A stretch of DNA of 64,000 nt, from the NCBI GenBank assembly GCA_047974845.1, contig JBKECQ010000008.1:33615-97614 (forward strand), written 5' to 3'. The position numbers and the translations under genes were made by a program. The number at the start of each line of letters is the position of its first letter. The first letter of the stretch is position 1. Positions 1 through 7,802 of this stretch are shown here, one piece after another. The DNA is from Aminipila sp047974845 (GTDB lineage: Bacteria; Bacillota; Clostridia; Peptostreptococcales; Anaerovoracaceae). Under the pieces are notes generated by a model, which did not search any database, was not told where the DNA came from, and saw nothing but the letters and a program-made list of their open reading frames with translations.

Positions 1-112
1 TATTGAAAAGCAATTTCAGGGAGGAAGTGAAAAACTTCGAGAGATGGGTTGCAGAGTAGAATCTCTTGTAGTAATAAAAGATTTTCAAGCTGGAAAAATT
101 ATATTTGAATAG
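1..112 (+). CDS. xpt: Xanthine phosphoribosyltransferase, C-terminal fragment
   Basis: Only the last 36 codons are in the window (frame from base 2, TAG at 110-112). The visible protein reads IEKQFQGGSEKLREMG, then CRVESLVVIKDF and ends GKIIFE. This matches the end of Xpt-type purine phosphoribosyltransferases, which convert xanthine and PRPP to XMP, where an IEK-FQ-GG stretch is followed by a VESL strand. A purine-nucleoside-type ABC importer follows, which supports a salvage role. Another type-I phosphoribosyltransferase of the same family remains possible because the PRPP loop lies outside the window. Confidence 0.72.
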   Translation, partial: IEKQFQGGSEKLREMGCRVESLVVIKDFQAGKIIFE

Positions 113-186
113 CTAAAAGCATAATGGGAAAAAGGATATAATTTTCCTAAAACAGAAAAAACACGAACAATAAAACGATATTACGA

Positions 187-224
187 GGATAAAGTTTGGA
201 ATGACACGAACTTTATCCTTTTAT
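187..224 (+). terminator. Intrinsic terminator after xpt
   Basis: GGATAAAGTT (187-196) pairs with AACTTTATCC (209-218) across a 12-nt loop and is followed by TTTTATTTTA. It separates the phosphoribosyltransferase from the nucleoside importer. Confidence 0.85.
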
Positions 225-259
225 TTTATAAAATAATACTAAAAATATTGGGATACCAC

Positions 260-288
260 TTTACTAGTATAAATTTGGTTATTATAAT
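260..288 (+). promoter_or_regulatory. Sigma-A promoter of the BMP lipoprotein gene
   Basis: TTTACT (260-265), a 17-nt spacer and a perfect TATAAT (283-288). The start codon lies about 40 nt downstream. No purine-riboswitch core is visible in this leader. Confidence 0.6.
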
Positions 289-327
289 AATAATACATAA
301 TGAATTTTGTAATAACGAAGGAGAAAA

Positions 328-1440
328 ATGATGAAAAGGTTTTTAACTGTTTTATTGGCATTGGTTATGGTCTTTGGCCTAGCTGCTTGCGGAAATTCTG
401 GTGATTCTGATGCGGAAGCTACAGATGAATTCAAGGTTGGATTTATTTACATTGGAAGTATAAACGACGGTGGTTATACTCAGGCTCAGCATGAAGGAAC
501 TTTAGCTATGCAAGAAAAATTTGGTGGTAAAGTTAAGGCAGTTTGGGTTGAAGAAGTAAATGACTCAGATAAATCAGCAACAATTGATGCTGCTACAAAC
601 CTTATTGACCAGGGTTGTAAAGTAATTGTAGGATGCAGTTATGGATACATGGATGCATTGGATGAACTTGCAAAGTCTCCGGATTATGCTGATATTTCAT
701 TTTTACACTTCTCAGGAAATAAAATGAACGATAAAAACTTTGGTAACTATTTTGGAGCTACTGAAGAACCAAGATATTTAACTGGTATTATTGCTGGTAT
801 GATGACTGAAACTAACAAGTTAGGTTATGTTGCAGCGCAGCCTTACACAGAAGTTCAAATTGGTATCAATGCGTTTACTCTTGGTGCTCAGTCTGTTAAT
901 CCGGATGTTGAAGTAAAAGTTGTTTACATCAATAGCTGGTATGACCCGGAAAAGGAAAGAAGTGCCGCAGATGAGCTTTTAGCTCAGGGTTGTGATATTA
1001 TTACACAGCATTGTGATACTACCGGACCTCAGGTTGCGGCAGCAGAAGCAGGAGCATATGCTATTGGTTATAACTTAGACAACAGTAAAGTTGAAGCTAT
1101 TAAAGATGCATACTTAACTTCAGCTACATGGCATCACGAACAATTCCTTATTCCAACTATTGAAAAAATTATGGCTGGAACTTGGACTCCTGAATCATAT
1201 TATGGTTCAATGGCAGATGGATATGTAGATCTTGCACCTATGACAGATTTAGTTCCTGCTGATGTTCAGGCTAAAGTTAATGAAGTTAAAGAAAAGATGA
1301 AGGCTGGTGAATTCGCTCCGTTCTCAGGTAAGATTTTATACAATGACGGAACTGTACTATGTGAAGAAGGACAGACTTTAACTAGGGAAGAAATTTGGAA
1401 AACCAATAAGTTAGTAAAGGGTGCAACCGGCGCAAACTAA
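328..1440 (+). CDS. BMP-family nucleoside-binding lipoprotein of an ABC importer
   Basis: A 370-aa (or 369-aa) lipoprotein with a hydrophobic signal and lipobox LAACG around residues 17-22, so it is probably anchored to the outer face of the membrane. The rest is a periplasmic-binding fold of the BMP/PnrA (Med) type: FKVGFIYIGSINDGGYTQ opens the mature domain and the body contains ITQHCDTTGPQ and AIGYNLDN. Members bind purine nucleosides. AAGGAG at 318-323 sits 4 nt before ATG 328 and 7 nt before ATG 331, so 331 may be the true start. The ATPase and two permeases follow. A terminator directly after the gene suggests that the binding protein is made in excess over the transporter. Confidence 0.9.
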   Translation: MMKRFLTVLLALVMVFGLAACGNSGDSDAEATDEFKVGFIYIGSINDGGYTQAQHEGTLAMQEKFGGKVKAVWVEEVNDSDKSATIDAATNLIDQGCKVIVGCSYGYMDALDELAKSPDYADISFLHFSGNKMNDKNFGNYFGATEEPRYLTGIIAGMMTETNKLGYVAAQPYTEVQIGINAFTLGAQSVNPDVEVKVVYINSWYDPEKERSAADELLAQGCDIITQHCDTTGPQVAAAEAGAYAIGYNLDNSKVEAIKDAYLTSATWHHEQFLIPTIEKIMAGTWTPESYYGSMADGYVDLAPMTDLVPADVQAKVNEVKEKMKAGEFAPFSGKILYNDGTVLCEEGQTLTREEIWKTNKLVKGATGAN

Positions 1441-1477
1441 TTTGTGATTTGCCTTTAGATTGTAAACATTTTGACTT

Positions 1478-1518
1478 AAAGAGGGATATGTTGTATTCGA
1501 CATACCCTCTTTATTTTC
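1478..1518 (+). terminator. Terminator/attenuator between binding protein and ABC ATPase
   Basis: AAAGAGGGATATG (1478-1490) pairs with CATACCCTCTTT (1501-1512), one bulge, followed by ATTTT. A weak promoter-like TATACT lies just after it (1533-1538), so downstream transporter genes can be read by leakage or from their own start. Confidence 0.8.
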
Positions 1519-1589
1519 GTCAAATAATGTGTTATACTAAAAGGTATTGATTATATAGTTTTTGATTAAACATAGTAGCGGAGGATTTC

Positions 1590-3131
1590 ATGAGCGAAAA
1601 GCGCGTAGCTATACAAATGAACAATATTACAAAAACTTTTGGATCGCTGAAAGCAAATGAGGACGTAAACCTTACTGTTTATGAAGGTGAGGTTCATGCT
1701 CTTTTAGGCGAAAATGGAGCGGGCAAAAGTACTCTAATGAATATGTTATCCGGGATATATACTCCTGATGGAGGTAGCATCTACATTCATGGGGAAGAAG
1801 TACAATTTACATCGCCCAAAGATTCTATAGATATGGGTATAGGAATGATACATCAACACTTTAAGTTGATTGATGTTTTATCAGCAAAAGACAATGTAGT
1901 TATTGGACAAAAAACAGGTTTTTTTACTAAGGGTAAAGTTTTATCGCAAAAAGTTTGTGAGATTTCCGATAAATATGGACTTGATATTAACCCGGATAAG
2001 AAGGTTTATGATATGTCTGTGGGAGAAAAACAAACTCTGGAGATAATCAAGGTACTGTTTAGAGGGGCAAAAATATTAATTTTGGATGAACCTACTGCGG
2101 TACTTACACCTCAAGAAATAGAAAAACTGTTTCAGATTATTAGAAATATGAAAGCGCAGGGCTGTGCTATCGTTATAATAACCCATAAGCTAAATGAAGT
2201 TATGGAGATTAGCGATAGAATTACCGTTCTTAGAAAAGGTAAATCAATTGATACCGTAGAAACTAAGAATGTAGAAATTTCATCACTGATTGAAATGATG
2301 GTAGGAAAGAAGATGGATTTATCTCTTGAGAGAGAAGAAATTCCCAACAAGAAAGTACTTCTTGAGCTTCAGGACGTTACCGTATTGGATCGTGAGAAAA
2401 AACCGGCTTTGGCAGATGCAACATTTAACTTATATGGCGGTGAGATTCTAGGCGTTGCCGGAGTTGCCGGCAGTGGTCAGAAAGAATTATGCGAGACTAT
2501 AGCGGGTCTTGATTTGGCAGAAAAGGGAAGAATTCTTTTTGAGGGAGAAAGCCTAAACGGAAAGACTCCTAAAGACATCATAAAATTAGGTATAAGCATG
2601 GGCTTTATCCCTGAAGATAGATTGGGAATGGGTCTTGTGGGAAGCATGGACATAGTTCACAACTTAATCTTGAAGGATTACCAAGGCAGACCGGGAATTT
2701 TTCTGAAAAGAGGACCTTGTATTGAAAAAGCCAAAGAGCTGGTAGATGAGCTTGAGATAAAAACACCAAGTATTTACACACCGGTAAAGAAAATGTCCGG
2801 CGGTAATATACAAAAAGTTCTTCTGGGCAGAGAAATAGATGCAAATCCAAAAGTTCTAATAACAGCATATCCTGTTAGAGGGCTTGATATTGGAGCTTCA
2901 TATAAGATATATGATTTGCTTAATGAACAAAAAAAGAACGGCGTAGGAGTTCTATTTATCGGTGAGGACTTAGACGTTTTATTGGAACTATGTGATAGAA
3001 TCATGGTTATGTGTGGAGGCAAGATTACAGGTATTGTCAATGCCAGCCAAGTAACAAAAGAGGAACTGGGACTATTGATGACAGGAACGATGTTGGAAGA
3101 TGAGGAGGTTGGATTTAATGAACTTGCTTAA
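1590..3131 (+). CDS. Nucleoside ABC transporter, double ATPase subunit (NupO/YufO-like)
   Basis: A 513-aa protein with two fused nucleotide-binding domains, the arrangement of sugar and nucleoside importers of the RbsA/YufO class. Domain 1 has Walker A GENGAGKST near residue 42, signature MSVGEKQ and Walker B LILDEPTAVLTP. Domain 2 (from about residue 260) has the usual degenerate loop GVAGSGQKE, signature MSGGNIQK and a Walker-B region LITAYPVRGLD in which the common QPTRG is changed to YPVRG. It powers nucleoside import with the two permeases that follow. GCGGAGGATTTC precedes the ATG. The stop overlaps the next gene by 14 nt, indicating translational coupling. Confidence 0.93.
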   Translation: MSEKRVAIQMNNITKTFGSLKANEDVNLTVYEGEVHALLGENGAGKSTLMNMLSGIYTPDGGSIYIHGEEVQFTSPKDSIDMGIGMIHQHFKLIDVLSAKDNVVIGQKTGFFTKGKVLSQKVCEISDKYGLDINPDKKVYDMSVGEKQTLEIIKVLFRGAKILILDEPTAVLTPQEIEKLFQIIRNMKAQGCAIVIITHKLNEVMEISDRITVLRKGKSIDTVETKNVEISSLIEMMVGKKMDLSLEREEIPNKKVLLELQDVTVLDREKKPALADATFNLYGGEILGVAGVAGSGQKELCETIAGLDLAEKGRILFEGESLNGKTPKDIIKLGISMGFIPEDRLGMGLVGSMDIVHNLILKDYQGRPGIFLKRGPCIEKAKELVDELEIKTPSIYTPVKKMSGGNIQKVLLGREIDANPKVLITAYPVRGLDIGASYKIYDLLNEQKKNGVGVLFIGEDLDVLLELCDRIMVMCGGKITGIVNASQVTKEELGLLMTGTMLEDEEVGFNELA

Positions 3132-4203
3132 AATAACGAAAAGAGACAACCTTAATAAAAAACAGGAAATAACCATAAGAGTAATGGCAATACTTTTATC
3201 AATAGTTTGCGCCGGGTTAATTTTAATTATTTTTGGGTTAAACCCAATTAATGTTTTTAGTGCGATTATAGAAGGGTCTTTAGGAACTGAGCTAAGAATA
3301 AAGCAGACAATAGTTAAGGCCATTCCGTTGATTATAACTTCATTGGGAATTTTGGTGGCTTTTAAAATGAAGTTTTGGAACATTGGCGGAGAAGGACAAA
3401 TTGTTATGGGGGCTACTGCTGCTACCTTTGTGGCACTAAACTTCGGGGATTTGCCTCAGCCTATATTACTTATAGCAATGGCCATTGCCGGCATGATAGC
3501 CGGCGGTATCTGGGCGTTTATTCCGGCAGTTTTTAAAGCTAAAATGGGAACAAATGAAACTATATTTACTTTAATGCTAAATTATATTGCAATAAAGTTT
3601 GTTACCTACTTGCAGCATGGCCCTTGGATAGATCCAAATGCAAATGGATTTCCAAAGATAGCACCATTTCCTGACAATGCGATATTACCATCAGTGTTAG
3701 GTATACACGCTGGATGGATAATTGCAATTATCTGTACTATTATTGTTTACGTATTGATGAAATACACAAAATTAGGATATGAGATAACCGTTGTGGGTGA
3801 AAGTTTTGAAACTGCCCGATATGCAGGTATGAATATAAATAAAATAATTATAGTTGCAATGCTCATTTCAGGAGGGCTTTGTGGCTTAGTGGGAATGATA
3901 CAGGCTTCTGCCATTGAAAAAACCCTAGTGGCCGGTATATCCTGTGGATATGGATTTACTGCAATAATTACTGCATGGCTGGCAAGGCTAAACGCCGTTG
4001 CAACGGCTTTTGTGTGTGTGGTGTTTGCAATGCTTATTCAGGGAGGATCATATATACAACTGGCTATGAATGTTCCTAGTGCAGTATCCAGTGTTGTTCA
4101 AGGAACAATATTATTCTTTGTACTTGGAAGTGAATTTTTCCTTCAATATAAGATAAGCTTAGCTCAAAGACAAGGAAAAGTATCAGAAAAGGAGGTAGCG
4201 TAA
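3118..4203 (+). CDS. Nucleoside ABC transporter permease 1
   Basis: About 361 aa and strongly hydrophobic with multiple membrane segments. It carries the KFWNIGGEGQIVMGA signature (residues about 83-97) of the YufP/NupP permease family. An in-frame ATG at 3100 exists, but GAGGAGG at 3102-3108 can only serve ATG 3118 (9-nt spacing), so 3118 is chosen. The gene lies inside the importer operon, overlaps the ATPase and is 3 nt from permease 2. Together the two permeases form the membrane channel for nucleosides. Confidence 0.92.
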   Translation: MNLLKITKRDNLNKKQEITIRVMAILLSIVCAGLILIIFGLNPINVFSAIIEGSLGTELRIKQTIVKAIPLIITSLGILVAFKMKFWNIGGEGQIVMGATAATFVALNFGDLPQPILLIAMAIAGMIAGGIWAFIPAVFKAKMGTNETIFTLMLNYIAIKFVTYLQHGPWIDPNANGFPKIAPFPDNAILPSVLGIHAGWIIAIICTIIVYVLMKYTKLGYEITVVGESFETARYAGMNINKIIIVAMLISGGLCGLVGMIQASAIEKTLVAGISCGYGFTAIITAWLARLNAVATAFVCVVFAMLIQGGSYIQLAMNVPSAVSSVVQGTILFFVLGSEFFLQYKISLAQRQGKVSEKEVA

Positions 4204-4206
4204 TAT

Positions 4207-5133
4207 ATGGAAGCTTTTTTAGCAGCTTGTATAGTAGCCGGAACACCTCTTGTTTTTGCTACGGTGGGCGAATTAATTACTGAAAAATCAGGAAGCCTTA
4301 ACCTTGGAGTAGAAGGTATGATGTTAATGGGGGCTGTTATGGGCTTTACAGCGGCTTATAACACAGGAAATCCTATAATCGCAATCTTATGTGCCGCCCT
4401 TGCAGGAGCAGGAGGTGCATTGATATTTGCAATAATAACCGTTACCTTAAGAGCTAATCAAACGGTTACCGGATTGACACTTACTATATTTGGAACAGGT
4501 TTTGCGAGCTTTGTAGGACAATCCATGATTGGATTCTCTGTACCGAAATCTGTTAGCACTTTCTTCTCAAAGATATCAATTCCGGTATTGGGTGATATAC
4601 CTGTTATCGGTCCAATATTTTTTAGACAAGATGTATTTGTGTATTTTGCTTATATAATGGTAATACTTGCGTGTATCTATTTATATAAAACTCGTTTAGG
4701 ATTAAATATGAGAGCTGTAGGAGAAAATGCAGCCGCAGCAGATGCATCGGGAATTAATGTTACATTATATAAATATATACACATTGTAATGGGAGGAGCC
4801 CTATGTGGATTAGGGGGAGCATATTTAGCCCTAATCAGAGTTCCTATTTGGCAGGCAGATGTAGTTAATGGCCGTGGATGGATTGCAGTTGCTCTAGTAA
4901 TATTTGCAGCATGGAATCCGGCAAAAGCTATGTTAGGTGCAGTCTTCTTTGGTGGATTGAGTATATTGGGTCTTAGATTACAGGCTATGGGATTTACTCT
5001 TTCACAACACCTAGTAGACATGATACCTTACTTTGCAACAATTATAACCGTTATAATTGGGTCACATAGAAAAAGGAAAGAAAATCAGCCACCGGCAGAC
5101 TTAGGAAATAACTACTTTAGAGAAGAAAGATAA
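4207..5133 (+). CDS. Nucleoside ABC transporter permease 2
   Basis: 308 aa, polytopic membrane protein of the YufQ/NupQ family. The N-terminal GELITEKSGSLNLGVEGMM motif (residues about 22-40) is the family hallmark, and the C-terminal half contains GRGWIAVALVIFAAWNP. It starts 3 nt after permease 1 behind AAGGAGGTAG and is the last gene of the importer operon. No clear terminator follows. Confidence 0.92.
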   Translation: MEAFLAACIVAGTPLVFATVGELITEKSGSLNLGVEGMMLMGAVMGFTAAYNTGNPIIAILCAALAGAGGALIFAIITVTLRANQTVTGLTLTIFGTGFASFVGQSMIGFSVPKSVSTFFSKISIPVLGDIPVIGPIFFRQDVFVYFAYIMVILACIYLYKTRLGLNMRAVGENAAAADASGINVTLYKYIHIVMGGALCGLGGAYLALIRVPIWQADVVNGRGWIAVALVIFAAWNPAKAMLGAVFFGGLSILGLRLQAMGFTLSQHLVDMIPYFATIITVIIGSHRKRKENQPPADLGNNYFREER

Positions 5134-5176
5134 GGTTGATAAAAGACTAAGGTATAAGATTAGGCCGATTTAGGGG

Positions 5177-5205
5177 TTGTTTTACATTAACATTGTGGAT
5201 ATAAT
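5177..5205 (+). promoter_or_regulatory. Sigma-A promoter upstream of the 222-aa membrane protein
   Basis: TTGTTT (5177-5182), 17-nt spacer, TATAAT (5200-5205). The downstream leader contains TAGGGGATT twice, the second copy acting as ribosome binding site. Confidence 0.5.
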
Positions 5206-5253
5206 TAAATAAATATAGAACCATGTAGGGGATTTTATTTAGGGGATTATAAA

Positions 5254-5922
5254 ATGAAAATTTTAATAAAAACACTTTCTGTAGCGTTGGCAGTATCAAT
5301 ACCATTTACGTGTTTTTGTATAGGTGTAAATATCGTTACAAGGATGCCGGATGTCTATCAATATGAATTTAAAGCTACAGATGCATTAAAGTCTTTTGAT
5401 TTCAATAAAAACAATGACGAAATGGGAGAATTCATTTCAGATTTTATGATAGGTAAGGAAAAACAATTTCAGATAATTGCGGGAGATGAAGATCGACCGC
5501 AAGCTGTTTTTTCTGAAAATGAAATGCTTGCTGCAGCAACTGCCAGAAAATATGTAAATATTATAGCAATTGTTGGGCTTTTTTTCTCAATCCTAACCGT
5601 CGTTTCTATTGTTGTAATGAAAAGGTATGAGCTAGATAAGGAAATTCGGAAGAAATTTAATATGGGTGCTATTATTTATGCAGGGCTGTTACTTACATAT
5701 TTGATAGGATTTTTTATTATGGCAAAAACCGGTCATTATATGTGCAATATGCTGTCTTATACTCCAATGGAAGAAGATGTTTTGCCGGGCATAATGACAG
5801 CAGGACTGACAACACGTATATACTTTTCTATTGCGGGGGTTTCCACAATAGTAATTGCTATTTTAGGGTATATCATTTATAAATTAACTGCGCCGAAAAG
5901 AATTTTTTCGAGAAATTATTAA
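5254..5922 (+). CDS. Four-helix membrane protein, DUF1461-like
   Basis: 222 aa with an N-terminal hydrophobic segment (residues about 5-28), an extracytoplasmic-type stretch rich in Asp/Glu, then three further membrane segments. The order (first helix, soluble loop ending in VFSENEM, three helices) resembles the DUF1461/TIGR01906 integral membrane family, but the similarity is loose and no catalytic motif is visible. The function is unknown. It is 16 nt upstream of the PHP-domain gene and probably shares its transcript. Confidence 0.7.
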   Translation: MKILIKTLSVALAVSIPFTCFCIGVNIVTRMPDVYQYEFKATDALKSFDFNKNNDEMGEFISDFMIGKEKQFQIIAGDEDRPQAVFSENEMLAAATARKYVNIIAIVGLFFSILTVVSIVVMKRYELDKEIRKKFNMGAIIYAGLLLTYLIGFFIMAKTGHYMCNMLSYTPMEEDVLPGIMTAGLTTRIYFSIAGVSTIVIAILGYIIYKLTAPKRIFSRNY

Positions 5923-5938
5923 AGGAGAATAAAAAACA

Positions 5939-6766
5939 GTGATTGAGAGTAAAGTTGACTATCATTTGCATACGTATTACTCTGATGGCTCCATGTCACC
6001 GACAGATATTGTAAAAAGAGCTAATGAGTTAGAATATATGGAGATTGCTATCACTGACCATGATGGTATAGACGGTGTAAAGGAAGCACAAATTGCAGGA
6101 AAGGCTCTTGGGATAAATGTTATCTCAGGGATTGAACTTTCCGCAGAATATGTAAATGAAGAAATAAGCCAAGAGCCATTGTCTCTTCATATTTTAGGAT
6201 ATAGGATAGATATAAAGAATAAAGAGCTTCTTAAAGAATTAGAAGATATAAGAGAAAAAAGAAAAGCTAGAAATGATAAGCTATTAGAGGTTTTAAGCAA
6301 TATGGGGTATAAATTGTCTATTGACGATTTAAGTTTTGAAGAAGAGAGCGACTATATTGGAAAGCCTGTTATTGCAAGGGCTCTATTAAATAAGGGGTAT
6401 ATTTCTTATGCAAGAGAAGCCTTTGAAGACGGTAAATTCTTGGAGTCTCCGGAAGCTAAAGGAGTTAAAAAGGATAAGATTTCTGCTGAAAAGGCTATAA
6501 ATCTGATAAAGGTTGCCGGTGGCACACCGGTGCTTGCCCACCCAGCTAAAATTAAGAGATTGGGTGAAAGAGGTAGTGAGCAGTTTTACGATAATTTAAG
6601 TAAATTGTTACGAGCTCTTAAAATTATGGGCCTTAAAGGTATTGAATGTTACCATACTGACCATACGGAGCAGGAAGAACTGAAATTGGTGGAGCTTGCT
6701 GAAAAGTATCACCTCCATATTACAAGAGGTTCAGACTACCACGGTCCTGAATTTGAGAAAAAATAA
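5939..6766 (+). CDS. PHP-domain phosphoesterase (TrpH/YciV-like)
   Basis: 275 aa starting at GTG 5939, placed 8 nt after AAAGGAG. The PHP metal-binding motifs are present: DYHLHTYYSDG near the N-terminus, AITDHDGIDG, GIELSAEY, PVLAHPAK and a C-terminal RGSDYHGPE. Relatives act as nucleoside 3',5'-bisphosphate phosphatases or 5'-3' RNA-end exonucleases (RNase AM). The exact substrate cannot be read from sequence. It is probably cotranscribed with the membrane protein upstream, and a terminator follows. Confidence 0.88.
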   Translation: MIESKVDYHLHTYYSDGSMSPTDIVKRANELEYMEIAITDHDGIDGVKEAQIAGKALGINVISGIELSAEYVNEEISQEPLSLHILGYRIDIKNKELLKELEDIREKRKARNDKLLEVLSNMGYKLSIDDLSFEEESDYIGKPVIARALLNKGYISYAREAFEDGKFLESPEAKGVKKDKISAEKAINLIKVAGGTPVLAHPAKIKRLGERGSEQFYDNLSKLLRALKIMGLKGIECYHTDHTEQEELKLVELAEKYHLHITRGSDYHGPEFEKK

Positions 6767-6791
6767 TAAATATACGAATATATAATAAATT

Positions 6792-6833
6792 AATGGTATG
6801 TGGCGGAATATGCTGGCATACCATTATTTTTTT
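6792..6833 (+). terminator. Terminator after PHP gene
   Basis: AATGGTATG (6792-6800) pairs with CATACCATT (6817-6825), followed by ATTTTTTTATT. Confidence 0.85.
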
Positions 6834-6849
6834 ATTTGCTAAATTAGTA

Positions 6850-6878
6850 TTGACAATTTTTTACATTAATTGTAATAT
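6850..6878 (+). promoter_or_regulatory. Sigma-A promoter of the ydbC-like gene
   Basis: Consensus TTGACA (6850-6855), 17-nt spacer, TAATAT (6873-6878). About 70 nt upstream of the start codon. Confidence 0.6.
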
Positions 6879-6951
6879 GTATATAAAATCAATAAATGTA
6901 ATAATATGTAATTATTGTAATGGCAATTGTTTTAGGAGGGTGGATGTTTTA

Positions 6952-7218
6952 ATGAGTATGGAAAATAAAAATGAAGAAGTTACCTTTGAAATCGTTGAAC
7001 ATATTGGTGTAATTGCAGAATACAAAAATAAATGGTCTAAAGAATTAAATAGAATTTCTTGGAATGGAGGCAATCCGAAATTTGATATTAGAGATTGGGA
7101 TGAAAAACACGAGCATATGTCCAGAGGGATTACTATTCATGGAGAAGAAATGGTTATTTTGTTTGATTTGCTGAAATCGGTTTTTAATGAAGTTGAAGTA
7201 GAATCCTGTGGTGCGTAG
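6952..7218 (+). CDS. YdbC-family PC4-like single-strand DNA-binding protein
   Basis: 88 aa. FEIVEHIGVIAEYKNKW followed by KELNRISWNGG and FDIRDWDEKHEHMSRG is the signature of bacterial YdbC proteins, which fold like the eukaryotic coactivator PC4/Sub1 and bind single-stranded nucleic acid. The start is set at ATG 6952 behind AGGAGGG (6934-6940). Longer in-frame openings back to 6793 lie inside the preceding terminator and promoter and are unlikely to be translated. The gene is monocistronic or reads through into the small protein at 7312. Confidence 0.88.
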   Translation: MSMENKNEEVTFEIVEHIGVIAEYKNKWSKELNRISWNGGNPKFDIRDWDEKHEHMSRGITIHGEEMVILFDLLKSVFNEVEVESCGA

Positions 7219-7219
7219 A

Positions 7220-7247
7220 ACGTTCCGAACCTATTGTGCATATATTA
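7220..7247 (+). promoter_or_regulatory. Possible sigma-K-type promoter
   Basis: AC (7220-7221), 17-nt spacer, CATATATTA (7239-7247) fits the AC-N16/17-CATANNNTA mother-cell consensus. The motif is short, so chance occurrence is possible. Confidence 0.3.
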
Positions 7248-7311
7248 TATGAAAGAATCCCAAAGCAATATGGGAAATTTTATTGCCAATGTATATAGAG
7301 GAGGTACGGAA

Positions 7312-7434
7312 ATGTCACGTGGAAGTTGTGGTGGAGTAGACGACAGTTTACTTTTCTTCTTTCTAATTTTAGTTTTAATGTTCTGTATGCCAGGAATGTT
7401 TGGCTGCGGAGATACATGTTCTGAAAAATGCTAG
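7312..7434 (+). CDS. Small Cys/Gly-flanked membrane protein (40 aa)
   Basis: MSRGSCGGVDDSLLF opens a 40-residue peptide with one hydrophobic helix (about residues 13-27) and a Cys-rich tail, GCGDTCSEKC. The start at 7312 is chosen because AGAGGAGGT (7297-7305) lies just upstream. A longer in-frame reading from 7234 lacks a ribosome site. It resembles in style the tiny Gly/Cys-flanked single-helix peptides common in spore formers, but I do not recognise a named family. Confidence 0.7.
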   Translation: MSRGSCGGVDDSLLFFFLILVLMFCMPGMFGCGDTCSEKC

Positions 7435-7461
7435 AATAAAATTACATTTATTACAAACAAT

Positions 7462-7500
7462 AGGGTCAGACCATTAATTTGGTCTGACCCTTTGTTTTTT
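7462..7500. terminator. Bidirectional terminator
   Basis: Perfect 12-bp stem AGGGTCAGACCA (7462-7473) / TGGTCTGACCCT (7480-7491) with TTAATT loop. T-rich on the plus side and A-rich upstream, so it can stop both the 40-aa gene and the converging DUF378 gene. Confidence 0.9.
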
Positions 7501-7507
7501 TAAAAAA

Positions 7508-7711
7508 TTAGGCGTGGCTACTACTGTTATTTGTTCCTCTAAAGAAAGTAATAGCGTATAGGCCGCATAAACCTACTACAGCAAATATGATTCTGCTGAT
7601 GATGTGCAAATTGGTACCGAAAACACTAGAAATAAGATCGTATTGAAAGAAGCCAATGAGACCCCAATTGATGGCACCAATGATAATAAGTGCAAGTACT
7701 AAATTTTTCAT
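7508..7711 (-). CDS. DUF378 (YuzA-like) two-helix membrane protein
   Basis: 67 aa: MKNLVLALIIIGAINWGLIG then a second hydrophobic helix, VGLCGLYAITFF. GAINWGL is the DUF378 signature. The function is unknown. On the minus strand AAGGAG lies 8-9 nt before the ATG at 7711. A GTG further out at 7720 overlaps that ribosome site and is rejected. It is convergent with the small Cys protein and divergent from the nucleoside kinase. Confidence 0.88.
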   Translation of the reverse strand: MKNLVLALIIIGAINWGLIGFFQYDLISSVFGTNLHIISRIIFAVVGLCGLYAITFFRGTNNSSSHA

Positions 7712-7802
7712 ATATATCACTCCTTTCTAATCAGTATTTTAACCAATTTTAAAAGAAATATGATACAATAAATATTATTGCAAAAAGAGAGGTAAGAACT
7801 TT

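Noticed and set aside
113..327. Purine riboswitch before the nucleoside importer
   Set aside because: No conserved three-way junction core was found; only the upstream gene's terminator and a plain promoter are visible.
5134..5253. Terminator after the importer operon
   Set aside because: No GC-rich stem with a U-tract is visible; only a promoter for the next gene.
6793..6951. N-terminal extension of the ydbC-like gene
   Set aside because: It would include the upstream terminator and the -35/-10 boxes; ATG 6952 has the ribosome site and the conserved start.
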